DNA of 64,000 bases. Source: Yoonia rosea. Lineage in GTDB: Bacteria > Pseudomonadota > Alphaproteobacteria > Rhodobacterales > Rhodobacteraceae. The DNA lies in assembly GCF_900156505.1 (NCBI RefSeq), contig NZ_FTPR01000001.1, forward strand, positions 1,054,001 through 1,118,000. The letters run 5' to 3'. This document shows positions 43,026-53,246 of this stretch, one piece after another; within the stretch, counting starts at the first letter, position 1; the number at the start of each line of letters is the position of its first letter. The notes under the pieces are model-generated. The model ran no database searches and was not told where the DNA came from. It worked only from the letters and a program-made list of their open reading frames with translations. The position numbers were made by a program, and so were the translations under genes.

Positions 43026-43636
43026 AAGAACGCCTCGTCTGATCCGCCATCTGCGTCCGCTGCGGCTTTGAACGGGGTCAGATCCAGTTCCGGAGCCGCC
43101 AGCCCCAGATCAATATGCGTAGCAATCACTGCCACTCCCCCCGCGGCAAGATGCGTGCTTTGCAGCCAATCGGCAAAGAGCTTTACGGAAAACCGGTCAA
43201 GTGAGACCGTCGGTTCATCCAGAAAGAGCACTTTCCGGCCGATCACACCCAAACGCGCCAACCCAAGACGGCGCTTTTGCCCCGCAGACAGCGTACCGCC
43301 CAAACGGTCACGCAGATCGGCCAGATCAAAGGTCTCCAAAATCGTATCCGGCAGCGCTGCACCATGCACATCCCCCCAGAATTTCAGGTTCTCCGTGACT
43401 GTCAGCGCGGTCTTGATGCCGTCCGCGTGACTTGCATAGGCCCCTTCCTCTTCAGGGAAATCCACTTCACCAGCGATGGGCGGCTGCAACCCTGCCAACG
43501 TGCGCAGCAGCGTGGTTTTTCCGACGCCATTGGGACCGCGCAGAATAATCGCTTGTCCCGCTGCCACCTCGAAACTGACGTCCGTCAGGACCGGCACACC
43601 ACCGCGCGCGCAACTTAGATTGCGAACCCGCAGCAT
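43022..43636 (-). CDS. ccmA: Heme exporter ATP-binding protein CcmA
   Basis: 204 aa. The ATPase motifs are complete: Walker A GPNGVGKTTLL, signature LSAGQKRRLGLARL and Walker B VLFLDEPTVSLD. It opens MLRVRNLSCARGGVPVL. It energises the CcmABCD complex in cytochrome c maturation. Only 1 bp separates it from the upstream Mth938-domain gene, so it is in the yajC-secDF transcript. Confidence 0.96.
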   Translation of the reverse strand: MLRVRNLSCARGGVPVLTDVSFEVAAGQAIILRGPNGVGKTTLLRTLAGLQPPIAGEVDFPEEEGAYASHADGIKTALTVTENLKFWGDVHGAALPDTILETFDLADLRDRLGGTLSAGQKRRLGLARLGVIGRKVLFLDEPTVSLDRFSVKLFADWLQSTHLAAGGVAVIATHIDLGLAAPELDLTPFKAAADADGGSDEAFL

Positions 43637-43990
43637 TCAGACAGGCAAGAGGGCCACAGCAACGCGCCGGCCCTCGGACAAAAGGACATTGTAGGTGCGA
43701 CAGGCGGCGGGCGATGCCATGGTTTCCACGCCGATCCCGGCGTCTTCCAGCACGGTGCGGAAGGCCGCCGGCGGGTGCGCGATCTCGGCGCCGGTCCCAA
43801 CGAACAGCACGTCGATATCGCCCACGTGATCCAGCACAGCGGCTGTATCTTCAAAGCCGCCCCAGCCACTGACCCCCGTCGGCATGACCAACACAGGCCC
43901 GTCATAGCGCTTGCCGCCAATGCGGAAAAAACCCGTGCCATAGCCATCTATCGGCACGGCATCATTATAGCTGATCTCGTTCAGACGCAT
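43637..43990 (-). CDS. Mth938-like domain protein (DUF498)
   Basis: 117 aa, single Mth938/NDUFAF3-like domain: a GTGFFRIGGKRYDGPVLVMP opening, GWGGFEDTAAVLDHVGDIDV, LFVGTGAEIAHPPAAFR and a YNVLLSEGRRVAVALLPV ending. The mitochondrial relative NDUFAF3 helps assemble respiratory complex I, but the bacterial role is not established. It lies 13 bp after secF and 1 bp before ccmA, a placement that recurs in Rhodobacteraceae as far as I know, and hints at membrane-complex biogenesis. Confidence 0.88.
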   Translation of the reverse strand: MRLNEISYNDAVPIDGYGTGFFRIGGKRYDGPVLVMPTGVSGWGGFEDTAAVLDHVGDIDVLFVGTGAEIAHPPAAFRTVLEDAGIGVETMASPAACRTYNVLLSEGRRVAVALLPV

Positions 43991-44003
43991 TTCTCACCTC
44001 CGT

Positions 44004-44972
44004 TCAGGTGTCGATGTGGCCGTATTTCGTGCCCGCGCTTGGGTCTTTCTTCGACCAGTCGCGCTTGACGCCCAGTACCAGCAGGATCGCCGAGGCCACA
44101 AAGATCGACGAATATGTCCCGATCAACACGCCCCACATCATTGCAAAGACAAACCCGCGGATCACGTCGCCACCCAGAATAAACAACGCCAAAAGCGCAA
44201 GCATGGTGGTCATCGAGGTCATCAATGTCCGGCTGAGGGTTTCGTTGATTGACAGGTTCAGCACCTCTTTGAGGTCCTTTTTCTTATACTTGCGCAGGTT
44301 TTCCCGCACGCGGTCGAACACGATCACGGTGTCATTGATCGAATAGCCCACAATCGTCAGCAAAGCCGCGATAATCGCCAGATCGAACTTGATCTGAAGC
44401 TCCGAGAATATCCCGATCGTCAGGATCACATCGTGACAAAGCGCAAGCACAGCGCCGACCGCGAACTGCCATTCAAAGCGCAGCCAGATATAGAGAAGGA
44501 TCGCGATCACCGCCAAACTGACCGCCAGAATTGCGGTCTGGATCAACTCACCCGACACCTTTGGCCCCACGGATTCCACCGACGGGAACGTCATGTTGGG
44601 GTCAAGCGTCCGCAACGCAGCCTGCACTTGATCAATGGTTTCTGTTGCGATCCGCTCATCGCCTTCCTGCGCCTGAATACGCACCATTGCGACGTGCTGG
44701 TTTTCGCCAAATGACGGATCAAACACCTCGGCAATCGACACGTCGCCCAGGTCCAGCACCTCAAGTGCGGCACGGTACTGGGCCACATCGACGGGCGCTT
44801 CGGATTGGGTCCGGATGCTTGTACCACCCTGAAAATCAATGCCGTAGTTCAAGCCCTGGATCAGAAACGACGCAAAGGCGATGACCATGGCGATCATGGA
44901 AAAGCCCAGCCAGATGCGGGCGCGGCTGAAGAAATCGATCGTTGTATTTTCGCGAACCAGTCTCAGGCGCAT
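44004..44972 (-). CDS. secF: Protein translocase subunit SecF
   Basis: 322 aa, six TM helices. The first helix ends in GLNYGIDFQGGTSIRTQSEAP, the SecF hallmark, and the TM4-5 region has VGYSINDTVIVFDRVRENLR. SecDF uses the proton gradient to pull secreted proteins out of the SecYEG channel. It is separated from secD by one base and shares its transcript. Confidence 0.97.
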   Translation of the reverse strand: MRLRLVRENTTIDFFSRARIWLGFSMIAMVIAFASFLIQGLNYGIDFQGGTSIRTQSEAPVDVAQYRAALEVLDLGDVSIAEVFDPSFGENQHVAMVRIQAQEGDERIATETIDQVQAALRTLDPNMTFPSVESVGPKVSGELIQTAILAVSLAVIAILLYIWLRFEWQFAVGAVLALCHDVILTIGIFSELQIKFDLAIIAALLTIVGYSINDTVIVFDRVRENLRKYKKKDLKEVLNLSINETLSRTLMTSMTTMLALLALFILGGDVIRGFVFAMMWGVLIGTYSSIFVASAILLVLGVKRDWSKKDPSAGTKYGHIDT

Positions 44973-44973
44973 A

Positions 44974-46635
44974 TCAAACCTCGATTGTTTTGGGGCGGGT
45001 GCGCGAGAACCAGATCACAATCAGGGATCGGGTCACAAAAATCGCGGTAAAGACGGATGTCATGATCCCGAAGCCCAAAGTCACGGCAAAGCCGCTGACC
45101 GGGCCGGAACCCATGGTGAACAGGATCACAGCCGTCATAAAGGTGGTGATATTGGCGTCGATGATCGACGACAGCGCCTTTTCATAGCCCAGCTCGATCG
45201 CGCGCGCAGGGCCTTTGGCCGTCTTCAACTCTTCGCGGATACGTTCAAAGATAATCACGTTCGCGTCCACCGCCATGCCGATGGTCAGGACGATACCCGC
45301 GATCCCCGGCAAGGTGAGTGTCGCACCAACAATGCTCAGCAAGCCAAAAATCAGACCGACGTTGATGACCAGTGCAATATTGGCAAAGACGCCAAACAAA
45401 CCGTAGCTGAGCACCATATAAAGCAAAATGCCGATCCCCGCGACGATACAGGCGACCTGCCCCGCTGCAATACTATCGGCACCCAGTTCCGGGCCGATGG
45501 TCCGCTCTTCCAGGAACGTCAGTTCCGCTGGCAGCGCACCGGCACGCAGCAAAACAGCCAGATTTGTGGCTTCCTCAATCGTGAAATTACCGGTGATGAT
45601 GCCTGACCCGCCCGGAATATGGCTTTGGATCGTGGGGGCCGAGATCACCTCGTTGTCGAGGACAATCGCAAAGGGGCTGCCGATGTTTTCCAGGGTGTAA
45701 TCGCCAAATTCACGCGCCGCGGATGTGTTGAACCGGAATGCCACCGCAGGGCGGCCGTTCTGATCAAAATCCAGCTGCGCGTTTTGCAGGTCTTCGCCCG
45801 TCACCACAGGGCGACGTTCCAGAATATAGTATAGGCCCGCGGTCTCTTGCGCAGGCACAATCATATTGCCTGTACCCGCCGACGCATCGGGATCACCCGT
45901 CGTGCCTTCAACGGGGTTGAATGTCAGCTGAGCGGTGGTGCCCAGCAGTTCGATGATTTCGTTGGCCGAGCCGACACCGGGCACCTGTACCAGAATACGC
46001 TCTGCCCCTTGCCGCTGGATCGTTGGCTCACGGGTGCCGACCTCATCAATCCGGCGGCGAATGATCTCAAGCGTTTGCAGGATTGTCCGCTCGTTCATCG
46101 CGGACATTTCTGCATCGCTCAGCGTGATGGTCAGCAATGTACCATTCAGACGAACATCAATATTGGTAGCCGCAGCACCGGTAAAGGATGCTACCGGTGT
46201 GGCCAAACTCCGCGCAATCTCGAAAGCGCGGGTCGCACCTGCCGCCTCGGAAATACGCACGCGCAATTCGGTGGGCGGGCTATCCTCGCGGGTGACGAAC
46301 CCGACTGTGTCACGCTCTGCGGCCAAGGCATCGCGCACGGATGGCCAAAACCCTTCCAGAAACGAGGCATGCACGTCCTCGACCTGCACTTCGACCAACA
46401 GGTGCGCACCACCGCGCAGATCAAGCCCGAGGTTAACGAGGCCCGAGGGCAGAAAACTGGGCCATTGCGCGGCATCAGCGGCAAGCGCGTCATTGGTGAC
46501 GCCCGTGTCGATGATCGCCATCGCATCATTATGCGTCTCGACCCGACCATAAAAGCCGTTGGGCAAGGCAAACATCAGACCAACGACAACTGTGATCCAG
46601 ATCATCAGCTGCTTGGGAAACGAAATATTGATCAT
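44974..46635 (-). CDS. secD: Protein translocase subunit SecD
   Basis: 553 aa. After an N-terminal TM, the large periplasmic P1 head carries LGLDLRGGAHLLVEV (the D-x-x-G-G motif) and VPGVGSANEIIELLGTTAQL; the C-terminal six-TM-type domain has GIVLTIGMAVDANVIIFERIREEL. It works with SecF and YajC in the inner membrane. It follows yajC by 24 bp. Confidence 0.97.
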   Translation of the reverse strand: MINISFPKQLMIWITVVVGLMFALPNGFYGRVETHNDAMAIIDTGVTNDALAADAAQWPSFLPSGLVNLGLDLRGGAHLLVEVQVEDVHASFLEGFWPSVRDALAAERDTVGFVTREDSPPTELRVRISEAAGATRAFEIARSLATPVASFTGAAATNIDVRLNGTLLTITLSDAEMSAMNERTILQTLEIIRRRIDEVGTREPTIQRQGAERILVQVPGVGSANEIIELLGTTAQLTFNPVEGTTGDPDASAGTGNMIVPAQETAGLYYILERRPVVTGEDLQNAQLDFDQNGRPAVAFRFNTSAAREFGDYTLENIGSPFAIVLDNEVISAPTIQSHIPGGSGIITGNFTIEEATNLAVLLRAGALPAELTFLEERTIGPELGADSIAAGQVACIVAGIGILLYMVLSYGLFGVFANIALVINVGLIFGLLSIVGATLTLPGIAGIVLTIGMAVDANVIIFERIREELKTAKGPARAIELGYEKALSSIIDANITTFMTAVILFTMGSGPVSGFAVTLGFGIMTSVFTAIFVTRSLIVIWFSRTRPKTIEV

Positions 46636-46659
46636 AAAAGCGTGCCTCGCCGGCCAATT

Positions 46660-46944
46660 TTAGGTTTTTGCCGGTTCTGTTTTATTCATGACGGTCGCAA
46701 TCGTCGATTTGACCACGCGGACGTTCACGCCCTTGGCAATCTCGACTTCGACTTCATTGGTGCCGTCTTCTTTGACTTTCACGATCTTACCGACCAGACC
46801 GCCTTGGGTGATGATCTGGTCACCCCGGCGCAGGCCCTCAATCATGGCAGCATGCTCTTTCAGCTTCTTTTGCTGCGGACGGATCAGCAGGAAATACATG
46901 ATCGCGAAGATCAACAAGAGCATAATCAGGTCGGCAGGTCTCAT
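46660..46944 (-). CDS. yajC: Preprotein translocase subunit YajC
   Basis: 94 aa. One N-terminal TM helix (LIMLLLIFAIMYFLLI) is followed by the conserved RPQQKKLKEHAAMIEGLRRGD and a small beta domain with TQGGLVGKIVKV. YajC associates with SecDF and SecYEG. It is the first gene of a nine-gene minus-strand run through ccmG. The run's promoter must lie in the 257 bp upstream, which hold no other gene. Confidence 0.96.
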   Translation of the reverse strand: MRPADLIMLLLIFAIMYFLLIRPQQKKLKEHAAMIEGLRRGDQIITQGGLVGKIVKVKEDGTNEVEVEIAKGVNVRVVKSTIATVMNKTEPAKT

Positions 46945-47151
46945 ATATCCATCCCTTTTGGTCGTGCGGCTTTAGCGCCTTGGAAACTCGCGGCACATTA
47001 TGTCCGCCACCTGTGATTGGCAACCGCGATTGGCCCGATTAGAACCGGCTTGCGTGGCATATGGGTTGGCTGTCTGCGGAAAGCAATCACAATGGTGCGC
47101 TTTCCGTGGGAATTGCGTTGCCTGCGCAGTTGCCAGGGCTCTTTTGCAAAC

Positions 47152-47179
47152 AAAAAGGCCCGCAGAAATCTGCGAGCCT
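47152..47179 (-). terminator. Terminator after the porin gene
   Basis: aggc-cgcag (47156-47165 region) pairs with ctgcg-gcct (47170-47179), one internal mismatch; on the minus strand five T follow. Confidence 0.7.
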
Positions 47180-47201
47180 TTGTCGTACTTGCCGCAGCAG
47201 T

Positions 47202-48170
47202 TTACAATGGGCCGAAGAAGAAGCTGCTTGTGAGCAAACCAAAACCGAGGCTTGGCTGCGCACCAAAGATGCCTGTTTCCAGATCCGTCTTCGCATCATC
47301 CATCATATTACGGTCAAGACGCTTGCTTGCGCCCATTTCGTAGCTCAGACCAATCGCAAATGCATCCGTTTCGCCGCCGAACTCGGCGTCAATGCTGGTG
47401 TAACGGGCTGTTGCTGCGATACCCGGAGCGAAGGCATATTCACCGCCAATCGAAAGCGCTGTGTATTCGCTTATAAAGTCGTCGCCGGAAAGGGCTTCGA
47501 CACCACCGTTGATGCTGATTGCATCATCAAAGCGGTAGGCACCGCGCACACCGTAAACCGCAAAATCCACGTCAGTCAGGCTTGCGTAGTAAGCACGGCC
47601 AAAAATCTGACCCGCATCATATTCTGCGGACAGGAAATAAGTGGTTTCGTCGATTTCGGAGAAGCTTTCAAAAATACCGCCGACGGTCACGCCGGGTGCA
47701 ACTTCACCTTCCGCATAGAGAGTGGTGATATCAAGCTCGTCAAACTCGTCGTCGGGACGGCTGTAGTTGATAGCGACACCAAATGCGCCTGTTTGATACT
47801 GACCAAAAAGGTCATATCCGCTGAAATCATCTTCGCCGAAGAAGAAGTCGATATTCGTATTTGCGAAACCGGCACCTACCAGAACTTCGGGTGTAATTTC
47901 GTATCCGGCATAAACGTCAAGACTGCGCACGGTGAATTCATCGCCATCGTCATAGTCGACCTTATCGTTAGAAATGCCTGCGCCGAAAACGAACTGGTCA
48001 AGAGTGAACTCACCCTCACCTTGCAGGTCAAAACGTGTCACGTCGCCGCCGCCGTCGTCCGAAGAGAATGTTGTATAGTCGAGGTCGAACGAACCATAGG
48101 TCAGTTCCTGCGCAAATGCGGGAATGGCCAGCACACTCAGCGCGGCCGCAGTCATGCTTGTCTTAATCAT
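47202..48170 (-). CDS. Porin-like outer-membrane beta-barrel
   Basis: 322 aa from MIKTSMTAAALSVLAIPAFA, a Sec signal peptide; AAGGAAAAC precedes the ATG. The rest alternates short polar and aromatic strands (FDLDYTTFSS, GAGISNDKVDY, LDVYAGYEITPEVLVGAGFA, ALSIGGEYAFAPGIAATARY) with acidic loops rich in Asp and Glu, the pattern of a general diffusion porin in marine Rhodobacteraceae. The C-terminus ends GFGLLTSSFFFGPL rather than in a terminal Phe, so the final strand is less certain. Confidence 0.78.
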   Translation of the reverse strand: MIKTSMTAAALSVLAIPAFAQELTYGSFDLDYTTFSSDDGGGDVTRFDLQGEGEFTLDQFVFGAGISNDKVDYDDGDEFTVRSLDVYAGYEITPEVLVGAGFANTNIDFFFGEDDFSGYDLFGQYQTGAFGVAINYSRPDDEFDELDITTLYAEGEVAPGVTVGGIFESFSEIDETTYFLSAEYDAGQIFGRAYYASLTDVDFAVYGVRGAYRFDDAISINGGVEALSGDDFISEYTALSIGGEYAFAPGIAATARYTSIDAEFGGETDAFAIGLSYEMGASKRLDRNMMDDAKTDLETGIFGAQPSLGFGLLTSSFFFGPL

Positions 48171-48449
48171 TTGTTTTCCTTGTACCAATCGGAATATTGC
48201 GCGCGGACATATGCAAGCGGGAAAAGCAAAGCGCAAGCGAGGAAGCGGTGCTTTTTAGCAACCATTTTAGGGAATTTTTGAGGCAGACCCGACCACCTGT
48301 CAGCCTCGATGAATTCTATCATGCGCTTCAGGCCCCGTGGCCAGCCACGGCGCGTCCGAACGGTGCAGATACTCTGCTTTCTATGCTTCACTTGCTTCGT
48401 GCAATCAGGCATATGACCGTCACGCAAACACCCGAGAAGGACCGATGCT

Positions 48450-49742
48450 ATGCATGATATCCGCACCATCCGTGACAACCCCGCTGCTTTTGATGCGGCT
48501 CTGTCTCGTCGTGGGCTTGCACCTGTATCGTCCCGGATCCTTGCAATGGATGAGGCGCGGCGCGCCAAAATTCTGGCGGCTGAAACCGCCCAGGCCGAGG
48601 CCAATAAAGCTGCCAAAGACGTCGGCGCCGCCAAGGCCCGCGGTGACGAGGCCGAATTCGAACGCCTGCGCGCGCTTGTGGGTGAAAAGAAAGCTCAGAT
48701 CGCCGCGTTGAACGATGAGGCCAAGGCCGAGGATGCTGCCCTCACCGATCTTTTGATGGGCATCCCGAACCTGCCTGACGAAAGCATCCCCGATGGTGCG
48801 GACGAAAACGACAACGTCGAAATCCATCGGCACGGCACCCCCCGCGCCCTCGATTTCACGCCGCTTGAACACTTCGACATCCCCGCCATCCGTCCGGGCA
48901 TGGATTTTGAAACCGCCGCCAAATTGTCAGGTAGCCGTTTTGTCCTGCTGTCGGGTGCTGTGGCACGTCTGCACCGTGCGCTGGCGCAATTCATGCTGGA
49001 CGTGCATGTGGAAGAACACGGTCTGACCGAAACCATCACCCCTGTGCTGGTGCGCGAGGACATGATGTATGGCACAGGCCAATTGCCGAAATTCGGTGAC
49101 GACAGCTATCAAACCACCAATGGCTGGTGGTTGATCCCCACCGCTGAAGTGACCCTGACCAACATCGTCAACGGCCTGACAGTCGATGAAAGCTACCTGC
49201 CCCGCCGCTATGTGGCGCACACCCAGTGTTTCCGCTCGGAGGCAGGCAGCGCGGGCCGCGACACCTCGGGCATGCTCCGCCAGCACCAGTTCGAAAAGGT
49301 CGAGATGGTCAGCGTCACCAAGCCAGAGGACAGCGCCGCCGAGCACGACCGCATGACCAAACAGGCGCAGGCCATTCTTGAAAAGCTGGACCTGCCCTAC
49401 CGCACCGTAGTGCTATGCACCGGCGATCTGGGTGCAGGCATGCGCAAGACACATGACATCGAGGTCTGGTTGCCCGGTCAAAACACATACCGCGAAATCA
49501 GCTCGGTCTCTGTTGCAGGTGATTATCAGGCCCGCCGCATGAACGCGCGGTACAAGCCCGAAGGCGGCGGCAAGCCGCAGTTCGTCCATACGCTGAACGG
49601 ATCGGGCCTTGCCGTCGGGCGCACGCTGATTGCCGTGGTCGAAAATGGCCAGCAGGCTGATGGATCGGTCGATCTTCCCGCCGTATTGCACCCCTATCTG
49701 CGTGGCAAAACGCGGATCAACGCAGACGGCCAGATGGTCTAG
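48450..49742 (+). CDS. serS: Seryl-tRNA synthetase
   Basis: 430 aa. The N-terminal coiled-coil arm (about 30-100) binds the tRNA long arm. Class II motif 2 is [20 protein letters not shown], motif 3 is [19 protein letters not shown], and the [10 protein letters not shown] segment of the active site is present. It charges tRNA-Ser and tRNA-Sec. GAAGGA lies 8 nt upstream of the ATG. Its stop codon is inside a CTAG shared with the converging DUF2235 gene. The 279 bp upstream hold only promoters and a small hairpin (48335-48350). Confidence 0.97.
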   Translation: MHDIRTIRDNPAAFDAALSRRGLAPVSSRILAMDEARRAKILAAETAQAEANKAAKDVGAAKARGDEAEFERLRALVGEKKAQIAALNDEAKAEDAALTDLLMGIPNLPDESIPDGADENDNVEIHRHGTPRALDFTPLEHFDIPAIRPGMDFETAAKLSGSRFVLLSGAVARLHRALAQFMLDVHVEEHGLTETITPVLVREDMMYGTGQLPKFGDDSYQTTNGWWLIPTAEVTLTNIVNGLTVDESYLPRRYVAHTQCFRSEAGSAGRDTSGMLRQHQFEKVEMVSVTKPEDSAAEHDRMTKQAQAILEKLDLPYRTVVLCTGDLGAGMRKTHDIEVWLPGQNTYREISSVSVAGDYQARRMNARYKPEGGGKPQFVHTLNGSGLAVGRTLIAVVENGQQADGSVDLPAVLHPYLRGKTRINADGQMV

Positions 49743-50935
49743 CGCGGCGGCAAGAGATCGTCCTTTGTGATGGTCTCTTGCAGTTTTGGCAGAACTTTTG
49801 CGAGCGTCTTGGGCTGATAGGCCGGATCACAGGCGATCCGGTCAATTGCCGTCTGGCTGACATCCACCACACGCGTCGGCCCGTCGCGATCAAAAGGGCG
49901 CAACCGCATCACGCGGGCCAACACTCCCAAACGGGACTTATTGACCAATGCCTCGCGGATGTTGCGCCCCTCACGGACCTGCGCCAGTTTCGCGCTGTCC
50001 ATGCACAGTTCCGCCTTTTGTGCCCCTTCTGCGACCCAATCAAACGCGAAGGCCGAAAGCCCCAACCGGTCGCCCCCGCCCCCGACTGATCCATGATCGC
50101 CCGGAAACCATTCCTGTCGGTAGGGCCAGTCCGCGCGGGTGGCTGGATCGAGACTTGTCTCCTCATCCAGCCCCAGTGCTGTGCGGTTCATGAGGTCCAG
50201 CTTGTCCGACCATAATGCCGGAAGAAAGGTCCTGCGCTGCTCGTCAATCGCGACGGCGTGGCGGGCCGATAGCACCGTGCGCGACAGATCCGCATCGTGG
50301 AACTGATGCTTTTTGTTAAACAGCGGTGCCGCCGCCCAATACCCCGGCACCCCCAGCGCGCCGACTGTATCCCAGACGCCAAGATATTTGATCGTCAGGT
50401 TCACACAAAGGCCCGGGTTTGTCTTTTGCCGCCAGTTCCATTCCAACTGGCTTGTTGCCGTATAGGGCGCAAAATCGCGGCGCCAGGCAAAGCTTGCCGG
50501 ATCATCCGGTTTGGTGTCCTTGGAGCGCGACCGATAGCGCCGGATCGCCTCTCCGATACGGCCCACATTTTCGCGCGGCGGGATCCCGCAAGAACGCAAC
50601 AAACCGGCCAGTGACCGCGCCGTATAGGCCCCGCGCGAAAACCCGAAGATGAAAATCTCGTCCCCCGGCTCATAGCAAAAGACCAAAGCGCGATAGGCAT
50701 CCTCGATATTCTCGATCAGACCCCAGCCCAATGCGCCACCCGCAAACCTGTCCAATGTCCGCGCGACAGCGTTCGATCCACGTCCGGCCCCGACGCCCAG
50801 CACATAAAACACCTGCTGTTTGCGCCCGTCATCCGCCGTATTTTTGACCGCTTGCGCCATGCGCACAACATTCGTCGGGTTCACAGCGTCGTGGCGGTTC
50901 CACGTTCCGTCACAAAAAATCGCAATGCGTTTCAT
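49739..50935 (-). CDS. DUF2235 family alpha/beta hydrolase
   Basis: 398 aa from [20 protein letters not shown]. The family core is complete: IFCDGTWN at the start, [20 protein letters not shown], and the nucleophile elbow [19 protein letters not shown], followed by [12 protein letters not shown] with the catalytic Asp and [13 protein letters not shown] with the His. DUF2235 includes type VI lipase effectors (Tle) and housekeeping hydrolases; with no secretion genes or immunity protein near, a housekeeping role seems likelier. GGAG... spacing before the ATG is poor (CAGGAGATTGCC). Confidence 0.86.
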   Translation of the reverse strand: MKRIAIFCDGTWNRHDAVNPTNVVRMAQAVKNTADDGRKQQVFYVLGVGAGRGSNAVARTLDRFAGGALGWGLIENIEDAYRALVFCYEPGDEIFIFGFSRGAYTARSLAGLLRSCGIPPRENVGRIGEAIRRYRSRSKDTKPDDPASFAWRRDFAPYTATSQLEWNWRQKTNPGLCVNLTIKYLGVWDTVGALGVPGYWAAAPLFNKKHQFHDADLSRTVLSARHAVAIDEQRRTFLPALWSDKLDLMNRTALGLDEETSLDPATRADWPYRQEWFPGDHGSVGGGGDRLGLSAFAFDWVAEGAQKAELCMDSAKLAQVREGRNIREALVNKSRLGVLARVMRLRPFDRDGPTRVVDVSQTAIDRIACDPAYQPKTLAKVLPKLQETITKDDLLPPR

Positions 50936-51051
50936 GGCAATCTCCTGAATTGAATAAGTGAATGCTGGCGCAAGGAACGGTTGTAGGCAAGTCCGAGATG
51001 TAGCCGCTTTTTTTGGTAGCACTCGATAGGCAGACAGAGGATAACAGAGAC

Positions 51052-51765
51052 ATGAAAAACATATATGCGATCCTCACCCTACTCTTTACGGTCACTTTCG
51101 TGGTGTCCCCTGCGCTGACCAGCCCGTTCAGCGGGTTTCGCGAAGACCAACTGCCCTTTCCGCAGATTGACCCGCCTGTGCAGCCCGAAGGCTATGCCTT
51201 TGCGATCTGGGGGCTGATCTATGGCTGGCTCGTGGTGTCAGCCGTCTACGGCATCATCAAACGGGCCGACAGTGCTGAGTGGAATTACGCCCGCCCGCCG
51301 CTGATCATCAGCCTGGCCGCTGGCACGCCGTGGCTTGCTGTGGCCAACGTCAGTGCAATCTGGGCGACAGTCCTGATCTACGTCATGGCCGCCGCCGCGA
51401 TTGCGGCGCTCTTGCGCGCACCGCGCAAGCACCGCTGGTTCTTTCGGATACCAGTTGGGATCTATGCGGGCTGGCTGACAGCGGCGTCTTTCGTGTCACT
51501 GGGCAGCACCGCCGCAGGGTATGGCATCGGCCCCACAGCGCAAGGCTGGGCCTATATCGGCATCGTCGGTGCCTTGATCGTTACAGTCGCCGTCCTAACC
51601 CGCGTCAAATCACCCGCTTACGCGCTGACCGTGATCTGGGCGTTGGCTGGGATCATAGTGGCCAATGGCGCAGCGAACTGGACCGTATCGGCGCTGGCGG
51701 CCATCGGCGTGGTCATCCTGCTGGGGCTGGTCGCCAGAATGCGGGTCAGCTTGGCCCCTTCTTGA
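51052..51765 (+). CDS. TspO/MBR-like membrane protein
   Basis: 237 aa, about seven hydrophobic segments. The stretch [21 protein letters not shown] resembles the F-x-x-x-W motif at the start of TspO/tryptophan-rich sensory proteins and their longer relatives; Trp residues recur in the other helices. TspO proteins bind porphyrins or other tetrapyrroles, but this assignment is by general resemblance. The gene overlaps the converging der gene by 20 bp at its 3' end. Confidence 0.62.
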   Translation: MKNIYAILTLLFTVTFVVSPALTSPFSGFREDQLPFPQIDPPVQPEGYAFAIWGLIYGWLVVSAVYGIIKRADSAEWNYARPPLIISLAAGTPWLAVANVSAIWATVLIYVMAAAAIAALLRAPRKHRWFFRIPVGIYAGWLTAASFVSLGSTAAGYGIGPTAQGWAYIGIVGALIVTVAVLTRVKSPAYALTVIWALAGIIVANGAANWTVSALAAIGVVILLGLVARMRVSLAPS

Positions 51766-53197
51766 GGTGCTTTGACAGGCGCGACGGCTGCGAGGACTTC
51801 TTGTCCTTATACGGGTTCTTGTCGCCCTGATCGCGCAAATAGAGGCGGATCGGCGTGCCCGGCATATCAAAGTCAACGCGTAAGCCATTGACAAGATAGC
51901 GCTTATAGCTTTCCGGCATCAGATCAGGATGTGATGTCATCACAACAAACGCAGGCGGACGCGTTTTCACTTGGGTCATATAACGCATCTTGATCCGCTT
52001 ACCGCCGGGTGCGGGTGGCGGGTGCTGTTCCAGCATCCCCGTCAGCCAACGGTTCAGTTGTGCGGTTGAAATGCGCCGGTTCCAGACCTCATGGGCGCGC
52101 ATGATCGCCTGTTGCAAACGGTCAAGCCCTTTGCCGGTCTTAGCGGAAACCGTGACCAAGGGCGCACCGCGCAATTGCGGCAAAAGACGTTCAAAGCTTT
52201 CGCGCAACTCTTTCAGCTTGGTCTGCTTTTCGTCCTCGACGTCCCACTTGTTGATGGCCACAACAACGGCCCGGCCTTCACGTTCGGCCAGATCGGCGAT
52301 GCGCAAATCCTGCTGCTCGAAGGGGATTTCGACATCCAGCAAAACCACAACGACTTCGGCAAATTTCACCGCGCGCAAACCATCAGAGACCGACAGCTTT
52401 TCCAGCTTTTCCTGCACCTTGGCCTTTTTGCGCATCCCTGCGGTGTCAAAGATCCGCATCGGCACCCCGCCCCAGTCCTGCTGGACAGAGATCGCATCGC
52501 GCGTGATCCCTGCTTCGGGACCTGTCAAAAGGCGTTCTTCACCGATAATCTTGTTGATCAGCGTGGATTTACCCGCATTCGGGCGGCCCACCACAGCAAT
52601 CTGCAAAGGCTTGGCGCGGGTCGGAACACGCGGCGCATCTTCATCATCCTCGCCCACATCAACATCGACTTCGGGCGCGTCAGCGGCGGCTTTTTCCTCA
52701 TGTGCTTCGGCAATCGGGCGCAGAACGTCCATCAATTCACCCATGCCCTCGCCGTGTTCGGCGGACATGCGGATCGGTTCGCCCAGACCCAGCGCATAGG
52801 CCTCAAGGATGGTCGCATCGGCGGCTTTGCCTTCGCCTTTGTTGGCGGCGAGAATCACATTGGCGTTTTTCTTGCGCAGGATATCGGCAAAGACCTCATC
52901 CGCAGGCAGCACACCAGCGCGGGCGTCGATCATGAAAAGGCAGACATCGGCCATTTCCACGGCACGTTCAGTCAGCCGGCGCATCCGGCCTTGCAGGCTA
53001 TCGTCTGTCGCCTCTTCCAGACCTGCGCTGTCAATCACGGTAAAACGCAAATCGGCAATCCGCCCCTCGCCTTCACGCAAATCACGCGTGACCCCCGGCT
53101 GGTCATCGACCAAGGCCAGTTTCTTGCCCACCAGACGGTTGAACAAGGTGGATTTGCCCACATTCGGACGGCCCACAATTGCGAGGGTAAAGGTCAT
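51746..53197 (-). CDS. der: Ribosome-associated GTPase Der (EngA)
   Basis: 483 aa, two tandem GTPase domains and a KH-like C-terminus. G1 motifs are [14 protein letters not shown] and [14 protein letters not shown]; NKxD motifs are AANKGEG (first domain, divergent from NKxD) and AINKWDVED (second). Der is essential for 50S ribosome assembly. A linker rich in acidic residues ([13 protein letters not shown]) separates the domains. bamB lies 49 bp upstream on the same strand, a widely conserved pair. Confidence 0.96.
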   Translation of the reverse strand: MTFTLAIVGRPNVGKSTLFNRLVGKKLALVDDQPGVTRDLREGEGRIADLRFTVIDSAGLEEATDDSLQGRMRRLTERAVEMADVCLFMIDARAGVLPADEVFADILRKKNANVILAANKGEGKAADATILEAYALGLGEPIRMSAEHGEGMGELMDVLRPIAEAHEEKAAADAPEVDVDVGEDDEDAPRVPTRAKPLQIAVVGRPNAGKSTLINKIIGEERLLTGPEAGITRDAISVQQDWGGVPMRIFDTAGMRKKAKVQEKLEKLSVSDGLRAVKFAEVVVVLLDVEIPFEQQDLRIADLAEREGRAVVVAINKWDVEDEKQTKLKELRESFERLLPQLRGAPLVTVSAKTGKGLDRLQQAIMRAHEVWNRRISTAQLNRWLTGMLEQHPPPAPGGKRIKMRYMTQVKTRPPAFVVMTSHPDLMPESYKRYLVNGLRVDFDMPGTPIRLYLRDQGDKNPYKDKKSSQPSRLSKHLKKGPS

Positions 53198-53246
53198 TTT
53201 GTCAGCTCCTGACGGTCTACGCTTGCGCGCTTACACCAACGCGCGC